The notes under the pieces were generated by a model. That model had not been told where the DNA came from. It was given only the letters and a program-made list of their open reading frames with translations, and made no database searches. A program made the translations under genes and the position numbers. This document shows positions 34,561 to 44,133 of a stretch of 64,000 nt of DNA, piece after piece (within the stretch, counting starts at the first letter, position 1; each line of letters opens with the position of its first letter). Source of the stretch: Dorea_D hominis (GTDB lineage: Bacteria; Bacillota; Clostridia; Lachnospirales; Lachnospiraceae); contig NZ_JACOOY010000004.1 in the NCBI RefSeq assembly GCF_014287705.1, positions 181,938 through 245,937 of the forward strand, in the 5' to 3' direction.

Positions 34561-35973
34561 ATGAGGAAACTGATCCACCGCGCGCACCTTCGCAAGCTCG
34601 TAGCCTTTCTCGCGCAGGAACTTCACATCCCTTGCGAGTGTTGCGCTGTCGCAGCTGACATACACAACACGCTCCGGCTGCATGTCAACAATCGTCTGAA
34701 GTAGCGATTCCTCGCAGCCTTTGCGCGGCGGATCGACAACAATCACATCTGCGTGCGCTTTCTCACCATTGTGCGTCTTCGCATATTCTTTATAATAATC
34801 CGGCAGAACTTCCTCGGCTTTTCCGACATAAAATTCTGCATTTTTAATTCCGTTAATCTTAGCATTATTTTTCGCATCATCAATCGCCTGCGGCACGATC
34901 TCCACACCGTACACCTGCTTTGCCTTCTGAGCAAGGAACAGGGAAATTGTTCCGATTCCGCAGTACAGATCCCACACCGTTTCCTCACCGGTCAGGTCTG
35001 CATAATCCAACGCCAGCTCATATAATTTCTTTGTCTGCACCGGATTCACCTGATAAAATGACAGTGGTGAAATCTGATACTTTACATTTCCGATATAGTC
35101 TGTGATAAATGTCTGTCCCCACAGAAGTTTAATCTTATCTCCCATAATAACATTCGTCTTTGCGCGATTCACATTAACAGTAATACTTGTCATTCCCGGA
35201 ATTTTTCGCAGACGCTCCACAAGAACTTCTGCGTACGGCAGTTCTTCTCCATTTAAGATCAGACAGACCATGATCTCATCGGTTGTGAAGCCGTAACGAA
35301 TCAGCACATGGCGCACAAGACCGGTATGCTTTTCTTCATTATAAGATAGAATCTTGTATTCTTCCATAAACGCAAGAATACACTCCAGAATCTCTTTATT
35401 TACCGGAACACCAAGAATGCAGTCTGTATTTGAAATAATATTGTGCGTTCTTCCGGCATAAAATCCGGCAATCACATGTCCTTCTTTATCTGTGCCGATT
35501 GGGAACTGTGCCTTATTCCTGTAACAGAACGGCTGATAGTCCGCTGCACCTGCCTTTTCAGTATCCGCAGCAGCCGCAACTTCTGCGGTTTCGCCGCGTT
35601 CCATCCCAACAACCGGCTCCATGATCTCATCTAAAAGCTCCGTTGGCACACCACCGATCCGTTCCAGATTGCCGCACACTTTTCCCTCTTTAAATGCAAG
35701 CTGCGCCGAATATTTCATTTCCTGAATCTGACAGCCACCACATTTTCTCGCCATCGGACATGCCGGTGTCTTCACTCTCGCCTCGGACGACGTCAGGATC
35801 TTCTGTAATCTCGCATAGCCATAGTGCTTCTTCGCTTTCATGACTTTCGCTTCGATCACATCTCCGATCATGGCATCTTTAATAAAGAGGGTATAGCCAT
35901 CAACTTTGCCTATGCCCTCTCCATTTACGCCGATATCTTCAATTGTAACTGTTACAACATTGTTTTTTTGCAT
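34513..35973 (-). CDS. rlmD: 23S rRNA (uracil-5-)-methyltransferase, RlmD/RumA type
   Basis: 486 residues from the ATG at 35973; the GTG at 35985 overlaps the GGAG ribosome site. An N-terminal TRAM domain (about 1-60) is followed by Fe-S cysteines in CPMARKCGGC near 73-82 and a further Cys in QPFCYRNK. The SAM-binding part has DLYCGIGTISLFLA. The catalytic Cys lies in VYVSCDSATL and the general base Glu in HTVHVET, only about ten residues from the C-terminus. An Ala/Glu-rich insert (GMERGETAEVAAAADTEKAG) before QPFC is unusual. The ICE is inserted at the 3' end and leaves the catalytic HVET intact, so the protein should stay active. Confidence 0.9.
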   Translation of the reverse strand: MQKNNVVTVTIEDIGVNGEGIGKVDGYTLFIKDAMIGDVIEAKVMKAKKHYGYARLQKILTSSEARVKTPACPMARKCGGCQIQEMKYSAQLAFKEGKVCGNLERIGGVPTELLDEIMEPVVGMERGETAEVAAAADTEKAGAADYQPFCYRNKAQFPIGTDKEGHVIAGFYAGRTHNIISNTDCILGVPVNKEILECILAFMEEYKILSYNEEKHTGLVRHVLIRYGFTTDEIMVCLILNGEELPYAEVLVERLRKIPGMTSITVNVNRAKTNVIMGDKIKLLWGQTFITDYIGNVKYQISPLSFYQVNPVQTKKLYELALDYADLTGEETVWDLYCGIGTISLFLAQKAKQVYGVEIVPQAIDDAKNNAKINGIKNAEFYVGKAEEVLPDYYKEYAKTHNGEKAHADVIVVDPPRKGCEESLLQTIVDMQPERVVYVSCDSATLARDVKFLREKGYELAKVRAVDQFPHTVHVETAVLLQRKNM

Positions 35974-36027
35974 ATCTTTCTCCACTTAAATTGAATCTTA
36001 TCGCTGCATCTTTGTAATTTTATTTTC

Positions 36028-36969
36028 CTACACAATCGTCTTTCTCAGATTGGATTCAAATAACCGGTTGTATCCAAGCCAGTCATTGTTCTTCTTGTCT
36101 TTGAAAAGTTCCGTCAGTGTCTGCATCTTCGCATCGGTTGCATCTGCGAAATTCAGTGCCAGTGCCTCTGCCAGCGCAGGTTTCTTCGGTGAACCATACT
36201 CTAATTCTCCATGATGCGCAACGATACAGTGCTTTAATTCACTTGCCAGCTGCTCCGGAAATCCCGGAATACTTCTGACTGCATCAGAGATCATCTCCAC
36301 ACCGATCACGATATGTCCAAGCAGCTGTCCATCGTCTGTATAATCATTTGTCGGGAACGGTGACAATTCTTTTGTCTTTCCGATATCGTGACAAATGGCT
36401 GCAGCATATAGCAGATCTTTGTTGAGAATCGGATATGCACTCACCATGTATTCGCACATTTTCACGACGCTTAATGTATGTTCCAGAAGTCCTCCGGCAA
36501 ATCCATGATGAACGGTCTTTGCTGCAGAATGTCCGACAAATGTCTTGATAAATGCTTCATCATTTACAAAATAATACTCTACCGCCTGACGCAGATAGTC
36601 ATTATCGATCTTCTTCACATATCCGATCAGTTCTTCAAACATACTGTCTGTGCTTTTCTCGGTTGTCGGCATGTAGTCTGCTGCCACATACTCATCTTCA
36701 TACGCCTTACGGATCTGACGGATATTGAGCTGCAGATTGTTATTATAACTGATCACATCGCCAAATACTTCGATAAAATCCATCTCATCATAGTCTGCGA
36801 TTCCATTAGAATTCGGATCCCAGACCTTTCCGTCCAGTGTTCCTGTCTTATCCTGCAGGATCAGATTGTCATATGGCTTCCCGTTTCTTGTCTCTGCGCT
36901 TCTTTTTCCTTTGCACAGATAAATATTTCGGATGGTTTCGCCTTCTACTAATGTGTTGATATATCTCAT
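36028..36969 (-). CDS. yhaM: YhaM-type 3'-5' exonuclease with OB and HD domains
   Basis: 313 residues, the usual YhaM length. The OB-fold (about 1-95) includes NLILQDKTGTLDGKVWDP. The HD phosphohydrolase domain follows with HHGFAGGLLEHTLSVV near 160 and ICHDIGKTKEL near 195, plus IVAHHGELEYGSP near 255. YhaM trims RNA and DNA 3' ends in Firmicutes. It lies between rlmD and the HtrA-like gene, all on the minus strand. Confidence 0.9.
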   Translation of the reverse strand: MRYINTLVEGETIRNIYLCKGKRSAETRNGKPYDNLILQDKTGTLDGKVWDPNSNGIADYDEMDFIEVFGDVISYNNNLQLNIRQIRKAYEDEYVAADYMPTTEKSTDSMFEELIGYVKKIDNDYLRQAVEYYFVNDEAFIKTFVGHSAAKTVHHGFAGGLLEHTLSVVKMCEYMVSAYPILNKDLLYAAAICHDIGKTKELSPFPTNDYTDDGQLLGHIVIGVEMISDAVRSIPGFPEQLASELKHCIVAHHGELEYGSPKKPALAEALALNFADATDAKMQTLTELFKDKKNNDWLGYNRLFESNLRKTIV

Positions 36970-36988
36970 ATTTTATAGCCTCTTTCTA

Positions 36989-38260
36989 TTATTTATTTCC
37001 CACTGTAGCATTAAAATGCACAGCAACATACTGATCTTTCGCACCGCGTCTGTAACCTTTGATCAACAAATGTGTGCCTTCTTTTTCTTCCATCAAAAGT
37101 TCATGATACTGTTCAAAATTCTCTATATCTGTTCCTCCTATCGCAGTCAGCACATCCCCGCTCTGGATACCGGCACGCATCGCCGGAGAATCTGCTTCTA
37201 CTTTATCTACATAGATTCCTCTTGGAATCCTGCGATCTTCCGCTATATTCTCGGACACATCCGTTGCATGGATTCCGATGTACGGAACGCTCTCTCCGTT
37301 CGCCAGAAACTGCATAACATCTTTGATGTCTGAAATCGCATATGCATGCATCAGTTCTTCTTTCGCATCTTCGCCTGCCGCATCACAGATAATTCCAATC
37401 ACTTCTTCCTGCCGGTTAAACATAATACCACTGCCTCCCGTAAATCCGGCAAGCTCTGCTCCCAGAATATGATATGTGCCATCAGCCCGCTCTGCTTTCT
37501 CGGTACTGGATCTCAGCACACCATATCCCACTGCATCTCCCTGCCCGAAAAGCATACCAAGCAATACGGTGGTATCACCCTTCTTCACCTCATAGGAACT
37601 GCCAAGCGCTGCAAGCCGGATGCTCTTTGCCGTCTTTTCTTCCAGCTGTGATTCCTTCACTGCGTAAATCGTCAGTTCTAGGTTCGCATCGCTCTTCTTC
37701 TCTGTAACCTGATATTTTTTTCCATCACAGAATGTTGCCTGGATCTGCTGTGTTTCTCCCACTTCCATCGTCGGTCCCAGAATCAGAAGTTCCTGCCCGT
37801 TGTCTGCGATCAGGACACCGGATACCGACTGACTCTCACTGACAAACTCTTTATTGCCAATCGTTGCACCCGTCAGTACAAGAAGCGATACTACACTTCT
37901 CTTTCCTTTCTTCGCAACATCACTTAATGACTTCACAGACTTGCTGTAATTATCTTTCTTCTGTCCGTTTCCATCTTTCCCGGATCTGTCTGCTTCATTT
38001 TCTGCAGTCTGCTTCGTGTCTCTTGGAATCGTCACTTCATCCGGATTGCCAGATATTCTGCTCTCTACCCATGGTTTGAACACACTAAAAGTAAAGCAGG
38101 CAACCAGTCCGATAAAAATTCCCACGCCTATCTTACGCAGGATTCTCTTCTTCCGCTTTCCTGTGCCACCCACTTCATCTTTGATGACTTCCTGTAAAAA
38201 AGAATACTCCGGAGTCTCGTTCATTTCTGATTCTTCTTGCTGTCTTTTTTGCTCATCCAT
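36989..38260 (-). CDS. Membrane-anchored HtrA-like protein with a degenerate protease domain and PDZ
   Basis: 423 residues from the ATG at 38260. A cytoplasmic Glu-rich head, one transmembrane helix near 38-60 and a linker precede a trypsin-like fold (about 110-320) and a PDZ domain (about 330-420, IPRGIYVDKVEADSPAMRAGIQ). Compared with HtrA, the His motif (usually TNNHVV) reads LGPTMEV and the Asp motif (usually TDLAV) reads LELTI. Only the serine region remains, as TGGSGIMF. It is therefore probably proteolytically inactive and may act as a sensor or scaffold. The start is moved 18 codons downstream because the sigma-A promoter overlaps the longer frame. Confidence 0.8.
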   Translation of the reverse strand: MDEQKRQQEESEMNETPEYSFLQEVIKDEVGGTGKRKKRILRKIGVGIFIGLVACFTFSVFKPWVESRISGNPDEVTIPRDTKQTAENEADRSGKDGNGQKKDNYSKSVKSLSDVAKKGKRSVVSLLVLTGATIGNKEFVSESQSVSGVLIADNGQELLILGPTMEVGETQQIQATFCDGKKYQVTEKKSDANLELTIYAVKESQLEEKTAKSIRLAALGSSYEVKKGDTTVLLGMLFGQGDAVGYGVLRSSTEKAERADGTYHILGAELAGFTGGSGIMFNRQEEVIGIICDAAGEDAKEELMHAYAISDIKDVMQFLANGESVPYIGIHATDVSENIAEDRRIPRGIYVDKVEADSPAMRAGIQSGDVLTAIGGTDIENFEQYHELLMEEKEGTHLLIKGYRRGAKDQYVAVHFNATVGNK

Positions 38261-38293
38261 AGGTCCTCGCGTCTCCTTCGCAATCCTTTTTCT

Positions 38294-38322
38294 AGTATAG
38301 CGTATCACCTGCAAATGTTCAA
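38294..38322 (-). promoter_or_regulatory. Sigma-A promoter of the HtrA-like gene
   Basis: Minus strand: -35 TTGAAC (38317-38322), 17-base spacer, -10 TATACT (38294-38299). The start point would fall near 38287, downstream of the longer start codon at 38314, which supports the start at 38260. Confidence 0.75.
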
Positions 38323-38377
38323 TATTTATCCTTTTCTTTATCCTGCAAATAAGGTAGAATATATCCAGGTGAGAATT

Positions 38378-40753
38378 ATGAATAAGAAAACATTAGCAAA
38401 ACTGGAATATAACAAAATTATCGAACAATTAATAGAACATGCCTCTTCTTTCAGTGGAAAAGAACTGTGCAGAAGACTGAAACCGATGACAGACATTTCT
38501 GCCATCAGGAGCGCGCAGGATGAGACTGCGGCCGCTTTTACAAGGATCGTGAAGAAGGGACGCCCGTCTTTTAGCGGTTGCAATCCGGTCAACGATTCCA
38601 TCCGCCGACTAGAGATCGGCGGCGTGCTCGGAAGCGGGGAACTTCTCCGCATCTGCAAATTATTAGAGACCGCCGGTCGTGCAAGAGCTTATGGCAGACA
38701 TGACAATGCCGATGAGATGGAAGATTGTCTGGACGGCTATTTTGAACAGCTCAATCCGGTAACCATTCTGGTAAATGAGATCCGCCGCTGCGTTATCGAC
38801 GAGGATGAAATCAGTGACGATGCCAGTCCGGGATTAAAACATGTCCGCCGGGCAATGAACCAAATCAATGACAAAGTACACGCCACTCTTTCCAATATGG
38901 TAAATGGATCTCTCCGCACTTATTTACAGGATCCGATCATTACGATGCGTGGCGACCGCTATTGCATCCCGGTCAAAGCCGAGTACCGCAGCCAGGTTTC
39001 CGGTATGATCCACGATCAGTCTGCAACCGGTTCTACACTTTTCATTGAACCGATGGCTGTCGTAAAACTGAATAACGATTTAAAAGAATTATATGGGCAG
39101 GAGCAGGAAGAAATTCAGAAGGTTCTGGCACGTCTGAGTGCCGACGCTGCCGAATATACAACGGAAATCCACACCTGTTATACAATCCTGCGTCAGCTTG
39201 ATTTTATTTTCGCAAAGGGTGCACTTGCACTTGATATGAATGCGAGCCAGCCGATTTTTAACACGGAAGGAAGAATCCACATCCGGGAAGGAAGACATCC
39301 CCTTTTAGATAAGAAAAATGTCGTTCCGATCACGCTTACATTGGGGGATACATTTGATCTCCTCATTGTCACCGGACCGAATACCGGTGGTAAGACGGTT
39401 TCGCTTAAGACCGTTGGACTTTTTACTCTGATGGGGCAGGCGGGGCTTCACATTCCGGCACTGGACCGTTCCGAGCTTGCTGTATTTCATGATGTATATG
39501 CCGATATCGGAGACGAGCAGAGCATTGAGCAAAGCCTCAGTACATTCTCTTCTCATATGACGAATATCGTTTCCTTTTTAAAACAGGTAGACGAACACTC
39601 TCTCGTTCTTTTTGATGAGCTGGGTGCCGGAACCGATCCGACCGAAGGTGCAGCACTTGCGACTTCTATTTTGAATCATCTTCACAGCCGCGGCATCCGC
39701 ACGATGGCAACAACGCATTACAGCGAACTGAAAGTCTATGCACTGTCTACGCCGGGCGTGGAAAATGCGTCCTGTGAGTTCGACGTTGAGACGCTCCGCC
39801 CGACCTACAGGCTTCTGATCGGCATTCCTGGAAAGAGTAACGCTTTTGCTATCGCTTCCAGACTGGGGATTCCGGATTACATCATCGAAGATGCGAAGAC
39901 ACATCTGACCGAACAGGATGAATCTTTCGAGGACATTCTGACAAATCTGGAGACGAGCCGTAAGACATTGGACAAAGAGCGTGAGACGATCGCTGCTTAC
40001 AAGCGTGAGATCGAACGTCTGAAAATGGAAACCTCCCAGAAGCAGGAGAAGTTAGAAGCCCAGCGAGACCGTATTTTACGTGAGGCAAATGAAAAAGCAC
40101 ATGCTATTCTGGAAGATGCCAAAGAGACTGCCGATGAGACAATGCGAAATTTCCACAAATTCGGCAAGGCGAATATTTCTGCCGCCGAGATGGAGAAAGA
40201 ACGTGAACGTCTCCGCAAGAAGATGGCGAAAACCCGTTCCGGCATGACACCAGAACCAGCGAAACCGAAGAAACAATACAAACCGTCAGATTTCAAACTT
40301 GGCGAATCGGTTAAGGTTCTGAGCATGAATCTTACCGGTTCGGTTGTATCTCTTCCGGATGCAAAGGGCAATCTGGATGTACAGATGGGAATTTTACGCT
40401 CCAAAGTAAACATTTCCGATTTGGAGATCATCGATGAGAAGCCGAACTATCTTCAAAAGACAGCGAAGCGTACCGGCAAAGGCAAGATCAAGATGAACAA
40501 ATCACTTACCGTTGCTACTGAGATCAATTTACTCGGTAAGACAGTCGATGAAGCGGTCGCTGAACTGGACAAATATCTGGATGACGCGAGCCTTGCACAT
40601 TTAAGCTCTGTCCGCATTGTCCACGGAAAAGGAACCGGTGCACTGCGTCAGGGCATCCACAAATACCTGAAGCGCCAAAAACATGTAAAATCCTTCCGGC
40701 TCGGTGCTTTCGGAGAAGGTGACGCCGGAGTTACAATCGCAGAACTCAGATAG
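38378..40753 (+). CDS. mutS2: MutS2 endonuclease/ATPase
   Basis: 791 residues from the ATG at 38378, preceded by AGGTGAG; the longer frame starting at 38237 would run antisense through the neighbouring start. Length matches MutS2. The ABC-type ATPase has Walker A GPNTGGKTVSLKT near 333 and Walker B LVLFDELGAGTDPTEGA near 410. A coiled coil (about 520-610) and KOW-like segment lead to the C-terminal Smr domain (about 711-791) with INLLGKTVDEA and HGKGTGALR. In Firmicutes MutS2/RqcU splits collided ribosomes and affects recombination. It is transcribed away from the HtrA-like gene. Confidence 0.95.
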   Translation: MNKKTLAKLEYNKIIEQLIEHASSFSGKELCRRLKPMTDISAIRSAQDETAAAFTRIVKKGRPSFSGCNPVNDSIRRLEIGGVLGSGELLRICKLLETAGRARAYGRHDNADEMEDCLDGYFEQLNPVTILVNEIRRCVIDEDEISDDASPGLKHVRRAMNQINDKVHATLSNMVNGSLRTYLQDPIITMRGDRYCIPVKAEYRSQVSGMIHDQSATGSTLFIEPMAVVKLNNDLKELYGQEQEEIQKVLARLSADAAEYTTEIHTCYTILRQLDFIFAKGALALDMNASQPIFNTEGRIHIREGRHPLLDKKNVVPITLTLGDTFDLLIVTGPNTGGKTVSLKTVGLFTLMGQAGLHIPALDRSELAVFHDVYADIGDEQSIEQSLSTFSSHMTNIVSFLKQVDEHSLVLFDELGAGTDPTEGAALATSILNHLHSRGIRTMATTHYSELKVYALSTPGVENASCEFDVETLRPTYRLLIGIPGKSNAFAIASRLGIPDYIIEDAKTHLTEQDESFEDILTNLETSRKTLDKERETIAAYKREIERLKMETSQKQEKLEAQRDRILREANEKAHAILEDAKETADETMRNFHKFGKANISAAEMEKERERLRKKMAKTRSGMTPEPAKPKKQYKPSDFKLGESVKVLSMNLTGSVVSLPDAKGNLDVQMGILRSKVNISDLEIIDEKPNYLQKTAKRTGKGKIKMNKSLTVATEINLLGKTVDEAVAELDKYLDDASLAHLSSVRIVHGKGTGALRQGIHKYLKRQKHVKSFRLGAFGEGDAGVTIAELR

Positions 40754-40783
40754 AACACTGCGAACGAAGGGAGACTATTTTAT

Positions 40784-41488
40784 ATGGTAAATAAACAGAA
40801 AATTTTAATCGTAGACGATGATGAAAATATCGCCGAACTGATTTCCTTATATTTAACAAAAGAATGTTTTGACACGATGATGGTCCATGACGGTGAAGAA
40901 GCACTTGTCGCATTTGACACTTACCAGCCGAATCTGATGCTTCTGGATCTCATGCTTCCGGGCATTGACGGCTATCAGGTCTGCCGTGAGATCCGCGCAA
41001 GATCGAACACACCGATCATTATGCTGTCTGCCAAAGGTGAGGTTTTTGACAAAGTACTTGGGCTGGAAATGGGCGCTGATGATTATATTATGAAACCATT
41101 TGATTCCAAAGAAATGGTTGCCCGTGTAAAAGCTGTTCTCCGTCGCTACCAACCGGGGCAGAAGATGGAATCTCCGGTGGAAGACAAAAGTAAGCGTGTC
41201 GAATATCCGGGCATTTCCATTAACCTTACCAACTATTCGGTTATTGTGGATGGTCAGACTGTCGATATGCCGCCAAAGGAACTGGAACTTCTCTATTTCC
41301 TTGCTGCTTCTCCGAATCAGGTGTTCACAAGAGAGCAGCTTCTGGATCAGATCTGGGGATATGAATACATTGGCGATACCCGTACAGTAGACGTACATAT
41401 CAAACGTCTCCGCGAGAAGATCAAAGATCATGCTACATGGGGACTTGCTACCGTCTGGGGTATTGGTTACAAATTTGAAGTAAAATAA
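40784..41488 (+). CDS. OmpR/PhoB-family response regulator
   Basis: 234 residues. The receiver domain has the acidic pair DDD at 11-13, phospho-acceptor Asp near 54 in LMLLDLMLPG, and the conserved Lys in MKPFDSKEM near 103. The C-terminal winged helix (about 140-232) has PPKELELLYFLA and TRTVDVHIKRLREKI. AAGGGAG precedes the start. It is followed 23 bases later by its sensor kinase. The target genes are not visible. Confidence 0.93.
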   Translation: MVNKQKILIVDDDENIAELISLYLTKECFDTMMVHDGEEALVAFDTYQPNLMLLDLMLPGIDGYQVCREIRARSNTPIIMLSAKGEVFDKVLGLEMGADDYIMKPFDSKEMVARVKAVLRRYQPGQKMESPVEDKSKRVEYPGISINLTNYSVIVDGQTVDMPPKELELLYFLAASPNQVFTREQLLDQIWGYEYIGDTRTVDVHIKRLREKIKDHATWGLATVWGIGYKFEVK

Positions 41489-41511
41489 GAAATAAACCAC
41501 AGAGGCACTAC

Positions 41512-42933
41512 ATGAAAAGTACATTATATTTGAAATTTGTTATTGTATATATCATTTTCGGTTTCCTGAGCCTTTTTACGATCGCAACGCTCGGCTCTGG
41601 CTTAGTCAGTGATCCGCTGACAGCCAGCACCGGTTCTTCCGTTCATCAGGAAGCGAATATCATTGCAACGAATTACCTGCCGCAATATTTTTATGGAAAT
41701 ATTACGCTCAACGATGTTCATCTGCAACTGTCCGGTATCGAATCGCATCTGAATGCTGCATGCTGGTTTGTTGACCGCAACGGCAAAGTGCTGACCTCGG
41801 CATCCTCCGGTGATTTTCCTTCCGCTCCGACCAGAATTGCGAACTTTGATCCGGCAGAAATTGGCAATAACCAATATGAGGTCAGTGATTACCACGGTTA
41901 CTTTAATGAAGATGTACTCACGGTCATTGCACCGGTGAACAGTAACTATACTTCTCAGGGATATTTGATCATCCACAAAGACTTGAGCAGTGTTTCCGAG
42001 ACACAGCATTATCTTCTGAATGCAGCTTATACGTGCTTTCTCGTCATCTACATTCTGTCCTTTATGATTCTGCTGGCGTTCCAGTTTTTCGTTTACCGGC
42101 CGCTCAGCAAGATCACGGAAGCCGCCAAGCAGTATGCTTCCGGCAATCTGGATTACGAGATACCTGTCAACACCGAAGACGAGATGGGATACCTTTCCGC
42201 ATCCCTCAACTATATGTCTTCCCAACTCCGTGATATGGAAGACTACCAGAAGAAATTTGTTGCAAATGTCTCCCATGATTTCCGTTCTCCGCTGACCTCC
42301 ATCAAAGGCTATGTGGAAGCGATGGCAGATGGTACGATCCCGCCGGAATTACAGGGAAAATATCTGAAAATCATTTTATTTGAGACAGAGCGTCTGACGG
42401 ATTTGACACACGATCTTCTGACATTGAATGAATTTGATACGGAACATCTTCTGTTAGATAAAGTGTCATTCGATATTCATGAGATAATCAAAAACGTAGC
42501 CGCATCCTTTGAAGGGCGCTGCACCCAGAAAAAGATTTCGATTGAACTTCTTTTTGCAACCAAACATCTCTATATCTTTGCCGACAAGAGGAAGATCCAA
42601 CAGGTTCTTTATAATCTGATCGATAATGCGATCAAATTCAGTGATCAGGATTCTTCCATTACGATCGAGACAACCGAGCGTGGCGATAAAGTTTACACGT
42701 CTGTCAAGGATTACGGTATCGGTATTCCGCGAAATGCACTGAATAAGATCTGGGAACGTTTTTACAAAACGGATCTTTCCCGTGGCAAAGATAAGAAAGG
42801 AACCGGACTCGGTCTTGCCATCGTCAAAGAAGCCATACAGGCTCATGGAGAAAATATCAACGTTATCAGCACAGAAGGTGTCGGAACAGAATTTATCTTC
42901 TCCCTGCCGAAATCATCTGAAACGAGCAAATAG
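41512..42933 (+). CDS. Membrane sensor histidine kinase
   Basis: 473 residues. Two transmembrane helices (about 7-28 and 171-194) flank an extracellular sensor domain of about 140 residues that I do not recognise. A HAMP linker follows, then HisKA with the phospho-acceptor His in NVSHDFRSPLTSIKGY near 254, and a HATPase with NLIDNAIKF, DYGIGIP and GTGLGLAIVKEA. It is the partner of the adjacent OmpR-type regulator. A strong terminator follows immediately. Confidence 0.93.
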   Translation: MKSTLYLKFVIVYIIFGFLSLFTIATLGSGLVSDPLTASTGSSVHQEANIIATNYLPQYFYGNITLNDVHLQLSGIESHLNAACWFVDRNGKVLTSASSGDFPSAPTRIANFDPAEIGNNQYEVSDYHGYFNEDVLTVIAPVNSNYTSQGYLIIHKDLSSVSETQHYLLNAAYTCFLVIYILSFMILLAFQFFVYRPLSKITEAAKQYASGNLDYEIPVNTEDEMGYLSASLNYMSSQLRDMEDYQKKFVANVSHDFRSPLTSIKGYVEAMADGTIPPELQGKYLKIILFETERLTDLTHDLLTLNEFDTEHLLLDKVSFDIHEIIKNVAASFEGRCTQKKISIELLFATKHLYIFADKRKIQQVLYNLIDNAIKFSDQDSSITIETTERGDKVYTSVKDYGIGIPRNALNKIWERFYKTDLSRGKDKKGTGLGLAIVKEAIQAHGENINVISTEGVGTEFIFSLPKSSETSK

Positions 42934-42973
42934 GCAGAGAAACTGACTTATAAAAACAAGTCAATTTCTCTGC
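42934..42973. terminator. Strong terminator after the histidine kinase
   Basis: GCAGAGAAACTGACTT (42934-42949) pairs with AAGTCAATTTCTCTGC (42958-42973), 16 bp with one mismatch or wobble. It starts right after the kinase stop codon and lies 41 bases from the convergent dehydrogenase, so it may serve both. Confidence 0.8.
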
Positions 42974-43014
42974 TATTTGTGCCACTCATATCTGTATTCT
43001 CCTATATTCTATGT

Positions 43015-43791
43015 TTAGAAACATGTAAATGCTCCGTCGATCACGAAATCAGATCCGGTTGTAAATGTGCTTGTATCGCCTGCCAGATATACACAGATGG
43101 ATTCTAATTCTTCCGGTTTTCCCATTCTTCCAAGCGGTGCCATCTCGTTCCATTTCTCGATCAGCGGAATCAGTGTCGGAGAGTTCAGTGTCAGTTCTGT
43201 GCCGATATATCCAGGGCTGATACAGTTCACACGCACACCACGTTTAGCCCACTCGATCGCGAGAGATTTTGTTAACTGGATCACACCTGCTTTAGATGCA
43301 TTGTATGCACACTGTGGCTGTGGGACATTAACAATATGTGCAGACATGGATGCAGTATTGATGATAGATCCGCCGCCGTGAGCCAGCATATATTTTCCTG
43401 CTGCGATATCTGTTAAGAAAATACCGTTCAGGTTGATGTTAATAACCTTTGACCACTGCTCATAAGTCATCTCTTCTGCCGGAGCGTTGATGCAAATACC
43501 TGCGTTGTTATGACAGAAATCCAGTCCGCCAAGTTCCTTTACAACTGTCTCTACCATCTCGTCAACCTGCTCTTTGTTCGTGCAGTCTGTCTGGATCGCA
43601 ATGACTTTTCTACCTGTCTTCTCAGCCAGTTCTGCCGCTGTCTTCTTTGCTTCCTCGATATCAAGGTCAACGATTGCCACATCAGCTCCTGCCTCTGCAA
43701 ATGCAGTTGCGGTACATTTACCAATTCCTCTTGCTGCTCCTGTTACAAAACCTTTCTTTCCATCCAGTCTCATTTTCTCAATAATTCCCAT
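43015..43791 (-). CDS. Short-chain dehydrogenase/reductase, polyol type
   Basis: 258 residues from the ATG at 43791, which follows AGGAGG at seven bases. The Rossmann motif TGAARGIG is at 17-24, NNAG near 94, and the catalytic YNASK near 161-165, with a C-terminal IDGAFTC. It resembles the sorbose/mannitol/sorbitol class of SDRs; the substrate is not decided by sequence. It diverges from a ROK-family regulator, which likely controls it. Its 5' region carries repeated AT-rich sites. Confidence 0.85.
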   Translation of the reverse strand: MGIIEKMRLDGKKGFVTGAARGIGKCTATAFAEAGADVAIVDLDIEEAKKTAAELAEKTGRKVIAIQTDCTNKEQVDEMVETVVKELGGLDFCHNNAGICINAPAEEMTYEQWSKVININLNGIFLTDIAAGKYMLAHGGGSIINTASMSAHIVNVPQPQCAYNASKAGVIQLTKSLAIEWAKRGVRVNCISPGYIGTELTLNSPTLIPLIEKWNEMAPLGRMGKPEELESICVYLAGDTSTFTTGSDFVIDGAFTCF

Positions 43792-43830
43792 GATGATTCC
43801 TCCTAATTTATAGTGTGTTTTTACGTTTTG

Positions 43831-43868
43831 AATCATTTTATAATTTTATTTTATAAAATCATTTTATA
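43831..43868. promoter_or_regulatory. Candidate operator between the SDR and ROK genes
   Basis: AATCATTTTATA occurs twice (43831-43842, 43857-43868), and ATTTTATAA (43835-43843) is an inverted repeat of TTATAAAAT (43851-43859). Just upstream on the minus strand, TTGTAT and TATTCT with a 17-base spacer form a plausible promoter of the SDR gene. The rest of this 342-bp gap is AT-rich with no gene seen. Low sequence complexity weakens the case. Confidence 0.4.
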
Positions 43869-44133
43869 TAATGTATTTATAGAATAGCCTATTTAAAGAA
43901 AATATACAATACTGTAAACTTCACAATCTTTTACCCTCGAATTTGTGAAACACTTACAATCTCAATCTGTCTCTGGACGATTGTACTTTTATTATGTATA
44001 CTTATCTTATATCTTTTTATTAATTGATTTTGTAAAATAGCTGCGTAGCTGCGAAAGAACACATTTATGTGTATTTTGCGAATTGCTGGGGTAAAAGGTT
44101 TTAAACAGTTGCAGATGAATAGGGGACTAGATT

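Noticed and set aside
38237..38377. N-terminal extension of MutS2
   Set aside because: It would run antisense through the start and promoter of the HtrA-like gene; the ATG at 38378 has a ribosome site and gives the normal family length.
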